In this document: piece after piece, positions 31,118-39,809 of the stretch | Position numbering within the stretch: position 1 is the first letter of the stretch | Layout of the letters: every line of letters begins with the position of its first letter | NCBI GenBank assembly: GCA_018646195.1 | Contig: JABGVH010000137.1 | Span: 1-56,071 of the forward strand | Length of the DNA: 56,071 nucleotides | From: Halobacteriovoraceae bacterium | Lineage (GTDB): Bacteria; Bdellovibrionota; Bacteriovoracia; Bacteriovoracales; Bacteriovoracaceae | Direction: 5' to 3' | The notes under the pieces: model-generated | Database searches by the model: none | What the model saw: only the letters and a program-made list of their open reading frames with translations | Told to the model about the DNA's origin: nothing | Position numbers and translations under genes: made by a program

Positions 31118-33501
31118 ACCGTTTGCCCGTCGTCTTGTCTAAGAACTTGATCAAGCATTAAATCATCTTTAGTTCCGAGAGCTTCTGATTCATTTCGCTC
31201 CCCTAGTAGTAATGACATGTCTTGTAGCTGGATTCGATTCGATTGAAAGCCTTCGTACAAGCTCTTTAGAGATGAAATAAGACTCGCGTCCATACCTTGG
31301 CCTGTTCTCTCTAGACGATTGATATGAAACATATCACTTTCAATATTTTCTTGAGCATCCGAAAAGCGCTCTCGAAGATTGGTCAGTTCTGGTGGATTAT
31401 TTTGCTCCATCAAAAGCTCTACTTTCGAAAGTCCTATATCTAAATTCTGTACCGATTGTGAGAAGGCCCCTAAGGTCTTATCAAAACCACGGACTTCCAT
31501 TTTAATGCGGCTAAAGGCGTCCTCTACCTTGCTACTATTCTCATCTCTTCTTTGAAAGATCAGCGCTTGGTCTAAAGTCTGAACAATCCTAGATTTAAAA
31601 GTTTCAACTTCTTTTCTCAAGTCCTTAAAGTCAGTCCTTACTTTCGAGACCATATTAAAAGCTTTTGTATTCTCGCCAATGATATCGATGCAAGCTTCAG
31701 ACTTGGTCAGTAATTCAGACTCATCCTTAAATAGTGACTTGGCAGTAACAACGGTATTTTGGTAGAGCTGCTCCACTTCGTTTCGAAATTCAACACTTGA
31801 AATAATGGAATCTTTGGCCTGATAGAACTCATCTACAATTTTGGTATTTACTTCTTGATTTTCAACCAAGATTCCACGCAAATCGTCTGCTAGTTTGAAT
31901 TGGTCGAAGAGCTCATTTTCAAGTTTTTCTATTTCACCGAGTAGTCCCAATTTTTGTTGGCTTACAAAATCAGAATATTTTTGAAACTTATCAACCACAT
32001 CTGTAATTCCAGCAATTTCAAAGTCCTTGTAAATTTTTTCTCGGAATTCACCTGTGAAACCATTATTTGTCATCGCTTCTAAAGTTCGGGTAACAGGCCC
32101 TACTACTGACTTCATTTGGTTTGAAAGTGATTCTTCGATAGAACGTAGTGGGTATAAAAAGACCATCACTCTTTTCTGGTCGGCGTATTCTACTGGAGCG
32201 ACATACATTTCATAAGGAAGTCCCTCTTCATCGCCCTTCGTCCTTAGCTGAATTTGATAGATCCCGGCCAGGTTTTCTTGAATTGCAAGAAAGATCGGGT
32301 CATTTTCGCCAAGGTTAGTAGACTGCTGTAAAAAATCCCAAGACACATGCTCGTCACCCATTAAATCCGTGATTCCCCAAGTTTGGTAAAATAATTTATT
32401 TCCCCAGGAAAGATTTAGATTAGCGTCTAGTAAAAAAGCCGAGAAAGGAACGGCATCTTGAAAGACCGCTCCAAAGCTCATCCTTTTGTGAATATAGGAA
32501 TGAAATTTGTTAAATTCCAAATTAAAGTTTTGTGAAAAGTTATGACTAAATTTACCTTCAGTAGGCACGATTCCATCTTTCACTGCCTGAAGGATTACCT
32601 TTTCTACTGAATTCTGAGAGCTCACTACAGAGCGGCTATAAACCATCCAGCCAGCAAAGAGCGCTGCCAGAATAAAAGCAATGACTCCAAAGAGTGAATA
32701 TAAAATATACTTCGAGTTCTCTTCTAAGTTAATTCGCTGAAGAGTGATTTCGGGTAATATTTTTGAGAACCAATTATTATACGAAGAGCTAAATTTACCA
32801 TAGGAAGTACTAAAGCTTTTGAGATTTTTTAAATACCTATTAAACATATTTAATTCTGTTTGCATCGCCCGTATTTTTGCAAGAATTATAATTTTGTTTT
32901 GCTGGGTCAGTATTGAAGACTCGGTAACATTGATCATAATCCCCATATCACTAGAAATTGTTCGACTCAATTTTTTCATTTTTGAATAATTAAAAAAGCC
33001 TGGAGAATGAACTCTGGTGGGAACAATTTTGGCCTTAATTCTTTTGGCCATTCTAGTTAAAGTTCTCCAATTATTTTGAACTACATAAGCTTCGAAATTT
33101 GAAACTTTATTACTTAGGACTAAAATGATTCTAGAAAGAGCTGGAGACGAAAGTAACTTATTCATCGACTTCTTACTTTCTTTTATTCCTTCTAAGTAAG
33201 AATTGTATTCCGTCAAATGCTTAACCCGGTCAATCTCACGGGTGTTTTTTTCGAGCTTACCAAGTGCCTTGACAGCTTCTCTAACTCTATCGGATTCAAC
33301 TAATTTTCTGATTTGTTTGACAGGATTATTTTCGTTGATTTCTTTAGTCTTCAAAGATGTTTCATAGAGAGAGGTAATATTCTCAAAATTTATCGGCCCT
33401 ACTTTCCAATAGTGATAAGAGCCGAAGCTAATTCCAATCATAAGACAGAAGAGAACCGAGAAATAAAACGTTTGGACGTTTCGACTAGACTTTATACTCA
33501 T
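31114..33501 (-). CDS. Large membrane sensor with PAS-like and coiled-coil domains, last gene of the flagellar operon
   Basis: I do not recognise a named family. The 795 residues comprise a membrane segment (11-29), a helical extracytoplasmic region (about 30-264), a second membrane segment (265-286), a short linker, a PAS-like domain (about 345-455, with AVFQDAVPFSAFLLDANLNLSWGN) and a long coiled-coil tail (about 460-770). The topology resembles a chemoreceptor, but the highly conserved chemoreceptor hairpin tip is not visible, nor are kinase, GGDEF or EAL motifs. I chose the ATG at 33501, with GAGG 6 bases upstream. A partner protein must carry any output. Confidence 0.75.
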   Translation of the reverse strand: MSIKSSRNVQTFYFSVLFCLMIGISFGSYHYWKVGPINFENITSLYETSLKTKEINENNPVKQIRKLVESDRVREAVKALGKLEKNTREIDRVKHLTEYNSYLEGIKESKKSMNKLLSSPALSRIILVLSNKVSNFEAYVVQNNWRTLTRMAKRIKAKIVPTRVHSPGFFNYSKMKKLSRTISSDMGIMINVTESSILTQQNKIIILAKIRAMQTELNMFNRYLKNLKSFSTSYGKFSSSYNNWFSKILPEITLQRINLEENSKYILYSLFGVIAFILAALFAGWMVYSRSVVSSQNSVEKVILQAVKDGIVPTEGKFSHNFSQNFNLEFNKFHSYIHKRMSFGAVFQDAVPFSAFLLDANLNLSWGNKLFYQTWGITDLMGDEHVSWDFLQQSTNLGENDPIFLAIQENLAGIYQIQLRTKGDEEGLPYEMYVAPVEYADQKRVMVFLYPLRSIEESLSNQMKSVVGPVTRTLEAMTNNGFTGEFREKIYKDFEIAGITDVVDKFQKYSDFVSQQKLGLLGEIEKLENELFDQFKLADDLRGILVENQEVNTKIVDEFYQAKDSIISSVEFRNEVEQLYQNTVVTAKSLFKDESELLTKSEACIDIIGENTKAFNMVSKVRTDFKDLRKEVETFKSRIVQTLDQALIFQRRDENSSKVEDAFSRIKMEVRGFDKTLGAFSQSVQNLDIGLSKVELLMEQNNPPELTNLRERFSDAQENIESDMFHINRLERTGQGMDASLISSLKSLYEGFQSNRIQLQDMSLLLGERNESEALGTKDDLMLDQVLRQDDGQTV

Positions 33502-33555
33502 AACAAACCTCATCATCAATTGCCGGATTTGTGGACGGCCGTGATTACTGTCACA

Positions 33556-34512
33556 TTAGCTGGAAAAGAGTGAAAAAATGTCAATGCTGTGTTTTTTAAT
33601 CTGCAAATGGGAAAAAACATCCTGTCCAATAACATTAGAATCATCACTTCCTGTGGTCGATATCTGGCCGAATCCGTCGAGGAAAATTAAACTTCCCCTC
33701 TTTGGTATTATGAGCGAAATAGGGCGAAATAGAAAGTTAAAATGGATGATTTCTTTGGTAGGGTTTTCCGCTAGAAAGTTATCTGGTAATTCTATAAATT
33801 GTCTCACTGATAGGTCATCGCGAATTTCGATCCAATAATGATCGCCTAATTTTGCTGCTTCACGATGGTCGATTTTATACTTTTCGAAGACATTTGAGAA
33901 ACTGATAAAAACGTTTTTCTCTCTTATTAGGTCAATTCCGTAAACCTCGTCCTCGAGGTGTCCATAGTCGAATTTCAATTTGAGTTGGTAAAAATCCTCG
34001 CTAGCTTTTTCACTGACTTCAAAAGTTAAAAGGACTTTCTGTTTAAAGAGTTCGCGGGTAATGGCGTAAACTTCTTGGCGGTGCAAGGCCAGTTTTTTAG
34101 TATCAAAGACTTCTCCGACGATTTCAACCTCGTCAGGACCAATCGAAAGCTCTAGGTTTTTTTCAATAGGAAATAATGTGATGAGCTTCAACACCTGATC
34201 AGTAAAAGTCAGTACTTTTTCCCACTCCTTAAGTCCCATCACTTTTTTATTCATAGAAAGATTTAGGTTTTTCGTGGTGAGCTGCTCAAGCAGAAAAGTA
34301 TGAATTTTTTCTTCCACTACTCCCTCTAGGTATCCTGAGATCTCTTTGAAGGAGCTTAAATTGGCAACAGAGCTATTTGCTTTTCGCCGTATTTCGGAAA
34401 AATGGAAAAAGACCTGGCTGATAAGTGGACTCAAGTCAGACTTTCCGAGCGTGTGTAGGTCCTCAAGGGCCCTTACTCCACTGGCATAATCTGTTCGGAA
34501 ATCCTTTTCCAT
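33556..34512 (-). CDS. Hypothetical protein between fliA and the sensor gene
   Basis: I do not recognise this 318-residue protein. There is no signal peptide or clear membrane segment. The N-terminal third is helical (about 1-110), the middle and C-terminal parts alternate beta strands and helices (KVLLTFEV, YQLKLKFDYG, NVFISFSNVF, WIEIRDDLSVRQF, LIIPKRGSLIFLDG). It lies 36 bases after fliA and 54 before the sensor gene, on the same strand, so it is probably co-expressed with the motility genes. A regulatory or sensory role with the sensor is possible but unproven. Confidence 0.65.
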   Translation of the reverse strand: MEKDFRTDYASGVRALEDLHTLGKSDLSPLISQVFFHFSEIRRKANSSVANLSSFKEISGYLEGVVEEKIHTFLLEQLTTKNLNLSMNKKVMGLKEWEKVLTFTDQVLKLITLFPIEKNLELSIGPDEVEIVGEVFDTKKLALHRQEVYAITRELFKQKVLLTFEVSEKASEDFYQLKLKFDYGHLEDEVYGIDLIREKNVFISFSNVFEKYKIDHREAAKLGDHYWIEIRDDLSVRQFIELPDNFLAENPTKEIIHFNFLFRPISLIIPKRGSLIFLDGFGQISTTGSDDSNVIGQDVFSHLQIKKHSIDIFSLFSS

Positions 34513-34548
34513 CTACTTACCTTCCTGGCATTAAACTAAAATTTGGAT

Positions 34549-35334
34549 TTAGGAGGCCATATCTTCTGGGCCATCAACTAGACTTCTTAATCGATGGCGT
34601 AACTTCATAATGGCTTGGGTATGAAGCTGGGAAACTCTGGACTCGGTAACATCAAGAACCTGTCCAATTTCTTTTAGATTTAAATCTTCATAGTAATAAA
34701 GAGAAAGCACTAGTCGTTGCTTCTCTGGCAGACCAGCAATACCCTCTTTGATTTTGTCGCGGATATTTTTATAACTTACAGCATTGAATGGATTAGTAGT
34801 GCGATTATCTTCCATCAAGCCGGCCATTAACTTCTTATCCCCTCTATTAAAGGAGCCTGAGTCGTCAATATTCAATAGCGAGATTGATTTGGCCTTATTG
34901 AGAAGGTCGTAAAAATCATCCTGTGAAAGCTGTAATTCTTTACACATTTCTTCATCACTGGCCGGTCTTCCAAGCTCAGAGTCTAATTTGGCATAAGTTC
35001 TCTCGACCAACTTAGCCTTCTCACGAATCGAGCGCGGTACCCAGTCTTGTGCACGAAGCTCATCTAATATAGATCCACGGATTCTAAATTCCGCATAAGT
35101 TTTAAATTTATTGTCTCTGGTTGGGTCGAACTTTTCGATGGCATCCATCAATCCGATGACTCCACATGAAATAAGATCATCAAGTTCAATATTTGAAGGT
35201 AATCTCGAAGCGATTTTTTGGGCAATATACTTAATTAATGGGGCATACTCGATAACAATTTCATCTTTGACCTTTGGGTCAACTGTTGAACGGTAATCTT
35301 TGAGGTTTCTAAGTTTCTTCGAGAGAGATGACAT
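34549..35334 (-). CDS. fliA: RNA polymerase sigma factor for flagellar genes (sigma-28)
   Basis: A 261-residue group 3 sigma factor. Region 2 is visible in LISCGVIGLMDAIEKFDPTRDNKFKTYAEFRIRGSILDELRAQDWVPRS (read across 57-105), which is typical of FliA/WhiG. Region 3 follows. Region 4 has GLPEKQRLVLSLYYYEDLNLKEIGQVLDVTESRVSQLHTQA, the DNA-binding helix-turn-helix that reads the -35 box. It directs late flagellar genes. GGAG precedes the ATG; it follows flhG by 11 bases. Confidence 0.96.
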   Translation of the reverse strand: MSSLSKKLRNLKDYRSTVDPKVKDEIVIEYAPLIKYIAQKIASRLPSNIELDDLISCGVIGLMDAIEKFDPTRDNKFKTYAEFRIRGSILDELRAQDWVPRSIREKAKLVERTYAKLDSELGRPASDEEMCKELQLSQDDFYDLLNKAKSISLLNIDDSGSFNRGDKKLMAGLMEDNRTTNPFNAVSYKNIRDKIKEGIAGLPEKQRLVLSLYYYEDLNLKEIGQVLDVTESRVSQLHTQAIMKLRHRLRSLVDGPEDMAS

Positions 35335-35345
35335 TAACGCACTCC

Positions 35346-36227
35346 TTAGCTAATTGTTCCGCGGACTTCCTGTCCATAGTCATCTACGCAAGCGTAGTTT
35401 CTAATAGGTTGGGTACCTATATTCTTCTCGGTGAAGTTAGAAAGTAGCTTTACAAAGTTTTTGTGCAGGGAATTATTTGCCTCCTCTAAGAGTATTTGGT
35501 CAAATCGATCTCCTGAATCAGGTTCTAGTTTTATGCCTCCAAGTACGTTGAGGCGGCAATCTAAGAAGTTCTCAGTGGTCTCACAAAGAGTTTTAATAAG
35601 TCTCTGGTACTGATTGGTGGAGCTCACCTTATTGACCAATAGGTGGTAATCCTTAACCCCAAAGCGAGTGTTGAGGATTTTCATCAGAGAATAAGAATCA
35701 GTTAATGAAGACTTGTCCGGTGTTACCACCACAAAACGGTAGTCGCAGTAGGCATTCAAGGCCATTATCTCCTTTGAGATTCCTGCCGGGCAATCCAAGA
35801 TAATAAAATCGTATTGATTTTCATAAGAAGTAATTAGGTCAATTATTATATGGTCGAATTGAATATTTTTTTCAAATAATTCCAAGTCCCCATTACAGGC
35901 CGCGAGTAAGTGAAAATTATCGTCTTTATAGATACATTCATCAAAAGACTTACGACCTGAGACTAAGTCCATAAAGTCGTTTTTGACTGGAAGTCCCAAC
36001 TTTAAGGCGGTGTTGCTCAAGTTCGAATCGCAATCGACTAGTAATACGCGATAGCCCCATTCTGCTAAGATTTTTGAAGTTTTTAAACTGGCTGAGGTCT
36101 TTCCAACTCCGCCCTTCCCGCTGGTAACGGAGATTGTTTTGGCGCGACCTTCTAATTTACGAGAAAGCCCCGGTTGGTCATAGCTATTTTGAGATAATAG
36201 CCAATTGCGTGCACTAGTTTCAGACAT
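35346..36227 (-). CDS. flhG: Flagellar number regulator, MinD-like ATPase FlhG
   Basis: FlhG (FleN/YlxH) limits flagellar number and stimulates FlhF. The 293 residues have the deviant Walker A SGKGGVGKT, the switch LVDCDSNLSN and FIILDCPAGIS. An N-terminal helix contains YDQPGLSRK (about 16-24), corresponding to the DQxxxLR motif that activates FlhF GTPase in Bacillus. The C-terminal amphipathic membrane helix is not obvious to the eye. AGGAGACAGG precedes the ATG. It lies between flhF and fliA in the usual order. Confidence 0.92.
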   Translation of the reverse strand: MSETSARNWLLSQNSYDQPGLSRKLEGRAKTISVTSGKGGVGKTSASLKTSKILAEWGYRVLLVDCDSNLSNTALKLGLPVKNDFMDLVSGRKSFDECIYKDDNFHLLAACNGDLELFEKNIQFDHIIIDLITSYENQYDFIILDCPAGISKEIMALNAYCDYRFVVVTPDKSSLTDSYSLMKILNTRFGVKDYHLLVNKVSSTNQYQRLIKTLCETTENFLDCRLNVLGGIKLEPDSGDRFDQILLEEANNSLHKNFVKLLSNFTEKNIGTQPIRNYACVDDYGQEVRGTIS

Positions 36228-36301
36228 CCTGTCTCCTGAATAACGACTCCATCCTAGAGTTCGTTGTACTTTTATAAACTGCCTACGCTTTCGCGTCGTT
36301 T

Positions 36302-37717
36302 TTATAAGTTAAAAATTCCTGCTAAAACTCTCTCTGCTGTTGCCGATTCTATATCTTCAGGAATAATTTTTCCTGTCCCAAAGAACTTAAAAGGAATTCC
36401 TTTAGAAATAAATGAGATATTAAAAAGTGCTCCAAAGTCTAGGCAAATATCTAAGTGTGATACAACCGCTCCATCCAGCATTGGAAGATAGCGAGTAATT
36501 ACCTTTTTATTATAACCTTCGGAGTGAATGGCCGATAGTGTGACCAATACTTCCACTTTATCGAACGCCCTGCGAAGCCCATCAATAAACTTCTTCGCCT
36601 GATTTTCCTCGGCCTGTACATTTTTATAATCAATAAAAACTGAAAGGCCTTTCTCGATAGCCTTGCGGCATTCAGAAACAATTTCTGGCACACTATTTGC
36701 GAAAACAACTTTCACATCTAATAATTGCTCAGCAAAATTAGGCTGGGAGTCTGCTGTTCCGGTACGAATAATGACTGCTTCTTTTTTAAGTGCACCAATT
36801 TTTTGACTTAGGTTAGTTTGTCCAGTTGATGTTTCTGACAGAAGGACTGTTATAACTGGCGTTTCTTCACAGTCAATTGTTGAAAAGAGAGGCATATCTA
36901 TTTCGATTACCTTCAACATCTCTCTAAGTGCGAATTCAAATACAAGGTCAGTATTAGTCCGCTCCTCTTCAGAGAGCTCAAACATCGCTTTTTTACAAAT
37001 CTCTTGAATATAGCTTTCGTCGATACCGTGACTTCTAAGAGTTGCTCCTAGTGTAGCTACCCCTATTGGCTCTTTTGACTGGATACGCTCCAGTGACTTT
37101 GTCAGCTCGTAAATTTTTCGTTCAAGCTCATTTATTTTTTCGTCGTCTTGGCGGCTGGGAGGTGCCGCAACTTGGGGTTGCTCGACAACAGGGTCTAAAT
37201 GGATTGGGGCATGGGTAATTTGAGTTGGAGCGAATTCTTCCAACTCTTCATTTGTAATAAAAGAATCCAAACCAGTTTCTAATTGCGAGTCGGGCTCAAT
37301 GCTTGAGGTGGTATTCAAAAAATCATCCAGGCCCGTTTTTATTTTCTCACCGATCTTTTTGACGGTATTTACCGATTTATTGAGTCCTAGGCTACCGTAG
37401 CCAGGGTTATTCACTTGGTAGAGTTGGTCGGAATCATTATTTCCAGAGTGTTCATCTATCATATTTGAAATATAGTTAGAGCTGCCAGCATAAAATTCAC
37501 TTTTCTGATCGTCATCTAGAACTTTATCGACTCTGGCTTTCTTCGTATAGTTTTTTTCAGAAATTGCCGCAGTAATTTCAATTTTATTTTTCTTAAAAGC
37601 CCCTTTTAATCCCTTATTGGTAATAGTTTTTAGGATAATGGCATCGGGTCCCATTTCTCGCTTAATTTCTTTGAGGGCATCATCTAAATTTTCCGCTTCG
37701 AACTTTCTTACATACAT
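36302..37717 (-). CDS. flhF: FlhF-like flagellar placement protein with degenerate GTPase domain
   Basis: A 471-residue member of the FlhF branch of SRP-type GTPases, which places polar flagella. The N-terminal B domain (MYVRKFEAENLDDALKEIK) and the N-domain helices (about 200-280) are normal. All G motifs are degraded: G1 is SETSTGQT (294-301) instead of GPTGVGKTTT, DTYR is missing, DTAGR is DYKNV (363-367) and TKLDE is SHLDI (420-424). The closing element GKIIPEDIESA is kept. GTP binding is probably lost. The frame is intact and the context (flhA-flhF-flhG) unchanged, so it is not a pseudogene. GAGG lies 7 bases before the ATG. Confidence 0.9.
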   Translation of the reverse strand: MYVRKFEAENLDDALKEIKREMGPDAIILKTITNKGLKGAFKKNKIEITAAISEKNYTKKARVDKVLDDDQKSEFYAGSSNYISNMIDEHSGNNDSDQLYQVNNPGYGSLGLNKSVNTVKKIGEKIKTGLDDFLNTTSSIEPDSQLETGLDSFITNEELEEFAPTQITHAPIHLDPVVEQPQVAAPPSRQDDEKINELERKIYELTKSLERIQSKEPIGVATLGATLRSHGIDESYIQEICKKAMFELSEEERTNTDLVFEFALREMLKVIEIDMPLFSTIDCEETPVITVLLSETSTGQTNLSQKIGALKKEAVIIRTGTADSQPNFAEQLLDVKVVFANSVPEIVSECRKAIEKGLSVFIDYKNVQAEENQAKKFIDGLRRAFDKVEVLVTLSAIHSEGYNKKVITRYLPMLDGAVVSHLDICLDFGALFNISFISKGIPFKFFGTGKIIPEDIESATAERVLAGIFNL

Positions 37718-37718
37718 A

Positions 37719-39794
37719 CTACAACCTCACCGTACCCAAAGATCTGATATTTGCATCAGAACTTATCTCGTTATGACTAACAACAATTAAATTAGGAATA
37801 AATTTCTCTGTTAATTTCTTAAAGTGGTTTCTAATAACCGGTGAACAGAGAACGACCATCTTTTCGCCTAGTGTTGTAGCCTCTTCTATTTTTTCATTTA
37901 AACTAGCTAATATTGTTTGAGTAATTTTAGGATCAAGAGAAAGTTCTTGACCCTTTTCTGTCTGAATTAAGTTGCCTGCGATATTCTCTTCAATCCCTCG
38001 ATCTAATGTGAACAGCGGAATATCCCCTGCTTCACCTCGAATACCTTCTGTAATAGTGCGGTAAAGGTTTTGGCGGACTAATTCAGTTAGACCGTCAGCT
38101 TCTTTCAATGTCACACCATACTCAGACATAGTTTCTAATATGGTTCTAAGATCGCGCACTGAGACTCCCTCTCTTAGTAAGTTCTGCATTACCTTAAGAA
38201 TTGTTCCTAGTGTTAGGATATCAGGAACTAGGTCAGATACAATTTTTGGATAGTCTTCTTTGAAGTTTTCCATGATTCTAACTAGTTCTTGCCGACCAAA
38301 TAACTCATGTAAATTGGATTTGAGGATTTCGGTGAGGTGAGTGGCGACAACAGTAGACAGATCTACTACGGTATACCCATTATACTGAGCATCTTCTTTC
38401 TGCTCTTCTGAAATCCAAACCGCTGGAAGTCCAAAGACTGGTTCAACGGTTTCGATTCCATCCATTTTCTCAATCACAGAGCCAGGATCCATTGCCAAAA
38501 AGTGATCAGATACCAACTCGCCCTTGGCGACTTCGATTCCCTTAATCTTGACGCTATATCCACCGGGCTTTAATTCTAAATTGTCTTTAATTCTGATGGA
38601 AGGAATAATAACCCCCCAATCCAAAGCAAATTGTTTTCTAATATGGGTGATCCGCTCTAAGAGGTCTCCATTCTGTTCAGCATCGACAAGGTTAACCAGC
38701 CCATAACCAACTTCTAATTCGACAAGCTCTAAACTAAGCAGTTCTTCAAGATTATCTGGTGTCGCTTTCTTCTCGTCGACTTGTCTGGCCTTGAAATCAT
38801 CTTCTTCCTGCTTATTACCCTTATCAATATAGTAAGCAGTTACTAAGAGCGCCAGGCAGAGAGAAAAGAAAGGAAATTTTGGAAGCCCTGGGATCAATCC
38901 AAAGACGCCTAAAATTGTGGCAGCGATAAACATCGCCTTTGGATGAACTTTAAATTGTCTTGTTACCTGAAGTCCCAGGCTATCGTCGTCAGTATTTCGA
39001 GGGGCAATAATCCCAGCCGATATAGATATAATAAGAGCTGGAATTTGTGAGACCAGACCATCACCAACTGTTAAGAGGGTAAAGGTTTCTGCCGCCTCTG
39101 CTGCGGAGAGACCATTTTGGGCGACTCCAACTAAGATTCCACCGAGAATATTTATAACCGCAATTAAAATACCTGCAATGGCATCCCCTCTCACAAATTT
39201 CGAGGCACCATCCATAGAACCGTAAAATTCTGCTTCTGAACCAACTTCTTGCCTTCTTTTCTTGGCCTGGGCTTCGTCTATAAGCCCAGCATTAAGGTCG
39301 GCATCAATCGCCATTTGCTTACCTGGCATTGCATCTAAGGTAAATCGAGCTGCAACTTCTGCAACTCGGCCAGCACCTTTAGTAATCACAATAAAGTTTA
39401 TAATCACGAAAATTATGAAAATGATAATACCAACGACGTAATTCCCACCGACGACAAATTTCCCAAAAGAATTAATAATTTCTCCGGCGGCTCCGGTTCC
39501 ATCACTACCGCCATCTAGCAAAATATTACGTGTTGTGGCGACGTTTAATGAAAGGCGAAATAAGGTCATTACTAAAAGGATTGTAGGAAAGGTTGAGAAA
39601 TCGAGTGGCTTTTTCACATAAACAGAAACTAAAAGTACAACTACGGCAAATGCAAGAGAGAGAGCTAGGAGTAAATCAAGAACGATTGGGTGAATTGGAA
39701 CCATTAAAACAATGAGAATTCCAAATAGCCCAGCCGCAATCAACCAATCTGAATTGCTAGCGAGCTTTCTAAATCTACCTAATATTTCGTTCAT
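37719..39794 (-). CDS. flhA: Flagellar export gate protein FlhA
   Basis: FlhA is the large ring subunit of the flagellar type III export gate. The 691 residues match E. coli FlhA (692). It has about eight N-terminal membrane segments, the FHIPEP-family region GRVAEVAARFTLDAMPGKQMAIDADLNAGLID, and a cytoplasmic C-terminal domain (about 330-691) that docks substrates and chaperones. AAGGAAAG precedes the ATG. It is followed immediately by flhF (1-base gap). Confidence 0.98.
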   Translation of the reverse strand: MNEILGRFRKLASNSDWLIAAGLFGILIVLMVPIHPIVLDLLLALSLAFAVVVLLVSVYVKKPLDFSTFPTILLVMTLFRLSLNVATTRNILLDGGSDGTGAAGEIINSFGKFVVGGNYVVGIIIFIIFVIINFIVITKGAGRVAEVAARFTLDAMPGKQMAIDADLNAGLIDEAQAKKRRQEVGSEAEFYGSMDGASKFVRGDAIAGILIAVINILGGILVGVAQNGLSAAEAAETFTLLTVGDGLVSQIPALIISISAGIIAPRNTDDDSLGLQVTRQFKVHPKAMFIAATILGVFGLIPGLPKFPFFSLCLALLVTAYYIDKGNKQEEDDFKARQVDEKKATPDNLEELLSLELVELEVGYGLVNLVDAEQNGDLLERITHIRKQFALDWGVIIPSIRIKDNLELKPGGYSVKIKGIEVAKGELVSDHFLAMDPGSVIEKMDGIETVEPVFGLPAVWISEEQKEDAQYNGYTVVDLSTVVATHLTEILKSNLHELFGRQELVRIMENFKEDYPKIVSDLVPDILTLGTILKVMQNLLREGVSVRDLRTILETMSEYGVTLKEADGLTELVRQNLYRTITEGIRGEAGDIPLFTLDRGIEENIAGNLIQTEKGQELSLDPKITQTILASLNEKIEEATTLGEKMVVLCSPVIRNHFKKLTEKFIPNLIVVSHNEISSDANIRSLGTVRL

Positions 39795-39809
39795 AACTTT
39801 CCTTACCTA

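Noticed and set aside
36228-36301. A possible structured RNA between flhG and flhF, with TTATAAA-type arms around a GAAA-capped ACGC/GCGT stem.
   Set aside because: The paired arms are short and interrupted, and AT-rich repeats could arise by chance; I could not support a defined element.
36302-37717. flhF as a decaying pseudogene because its GTPase motifs are lost.
   Set aside because: There are no internal stops or frameshifts, the length is normal, a good ribosome-binding site is present and non-GTPase regions remain well conserved; a functional pseudo-GTPase is more likely.
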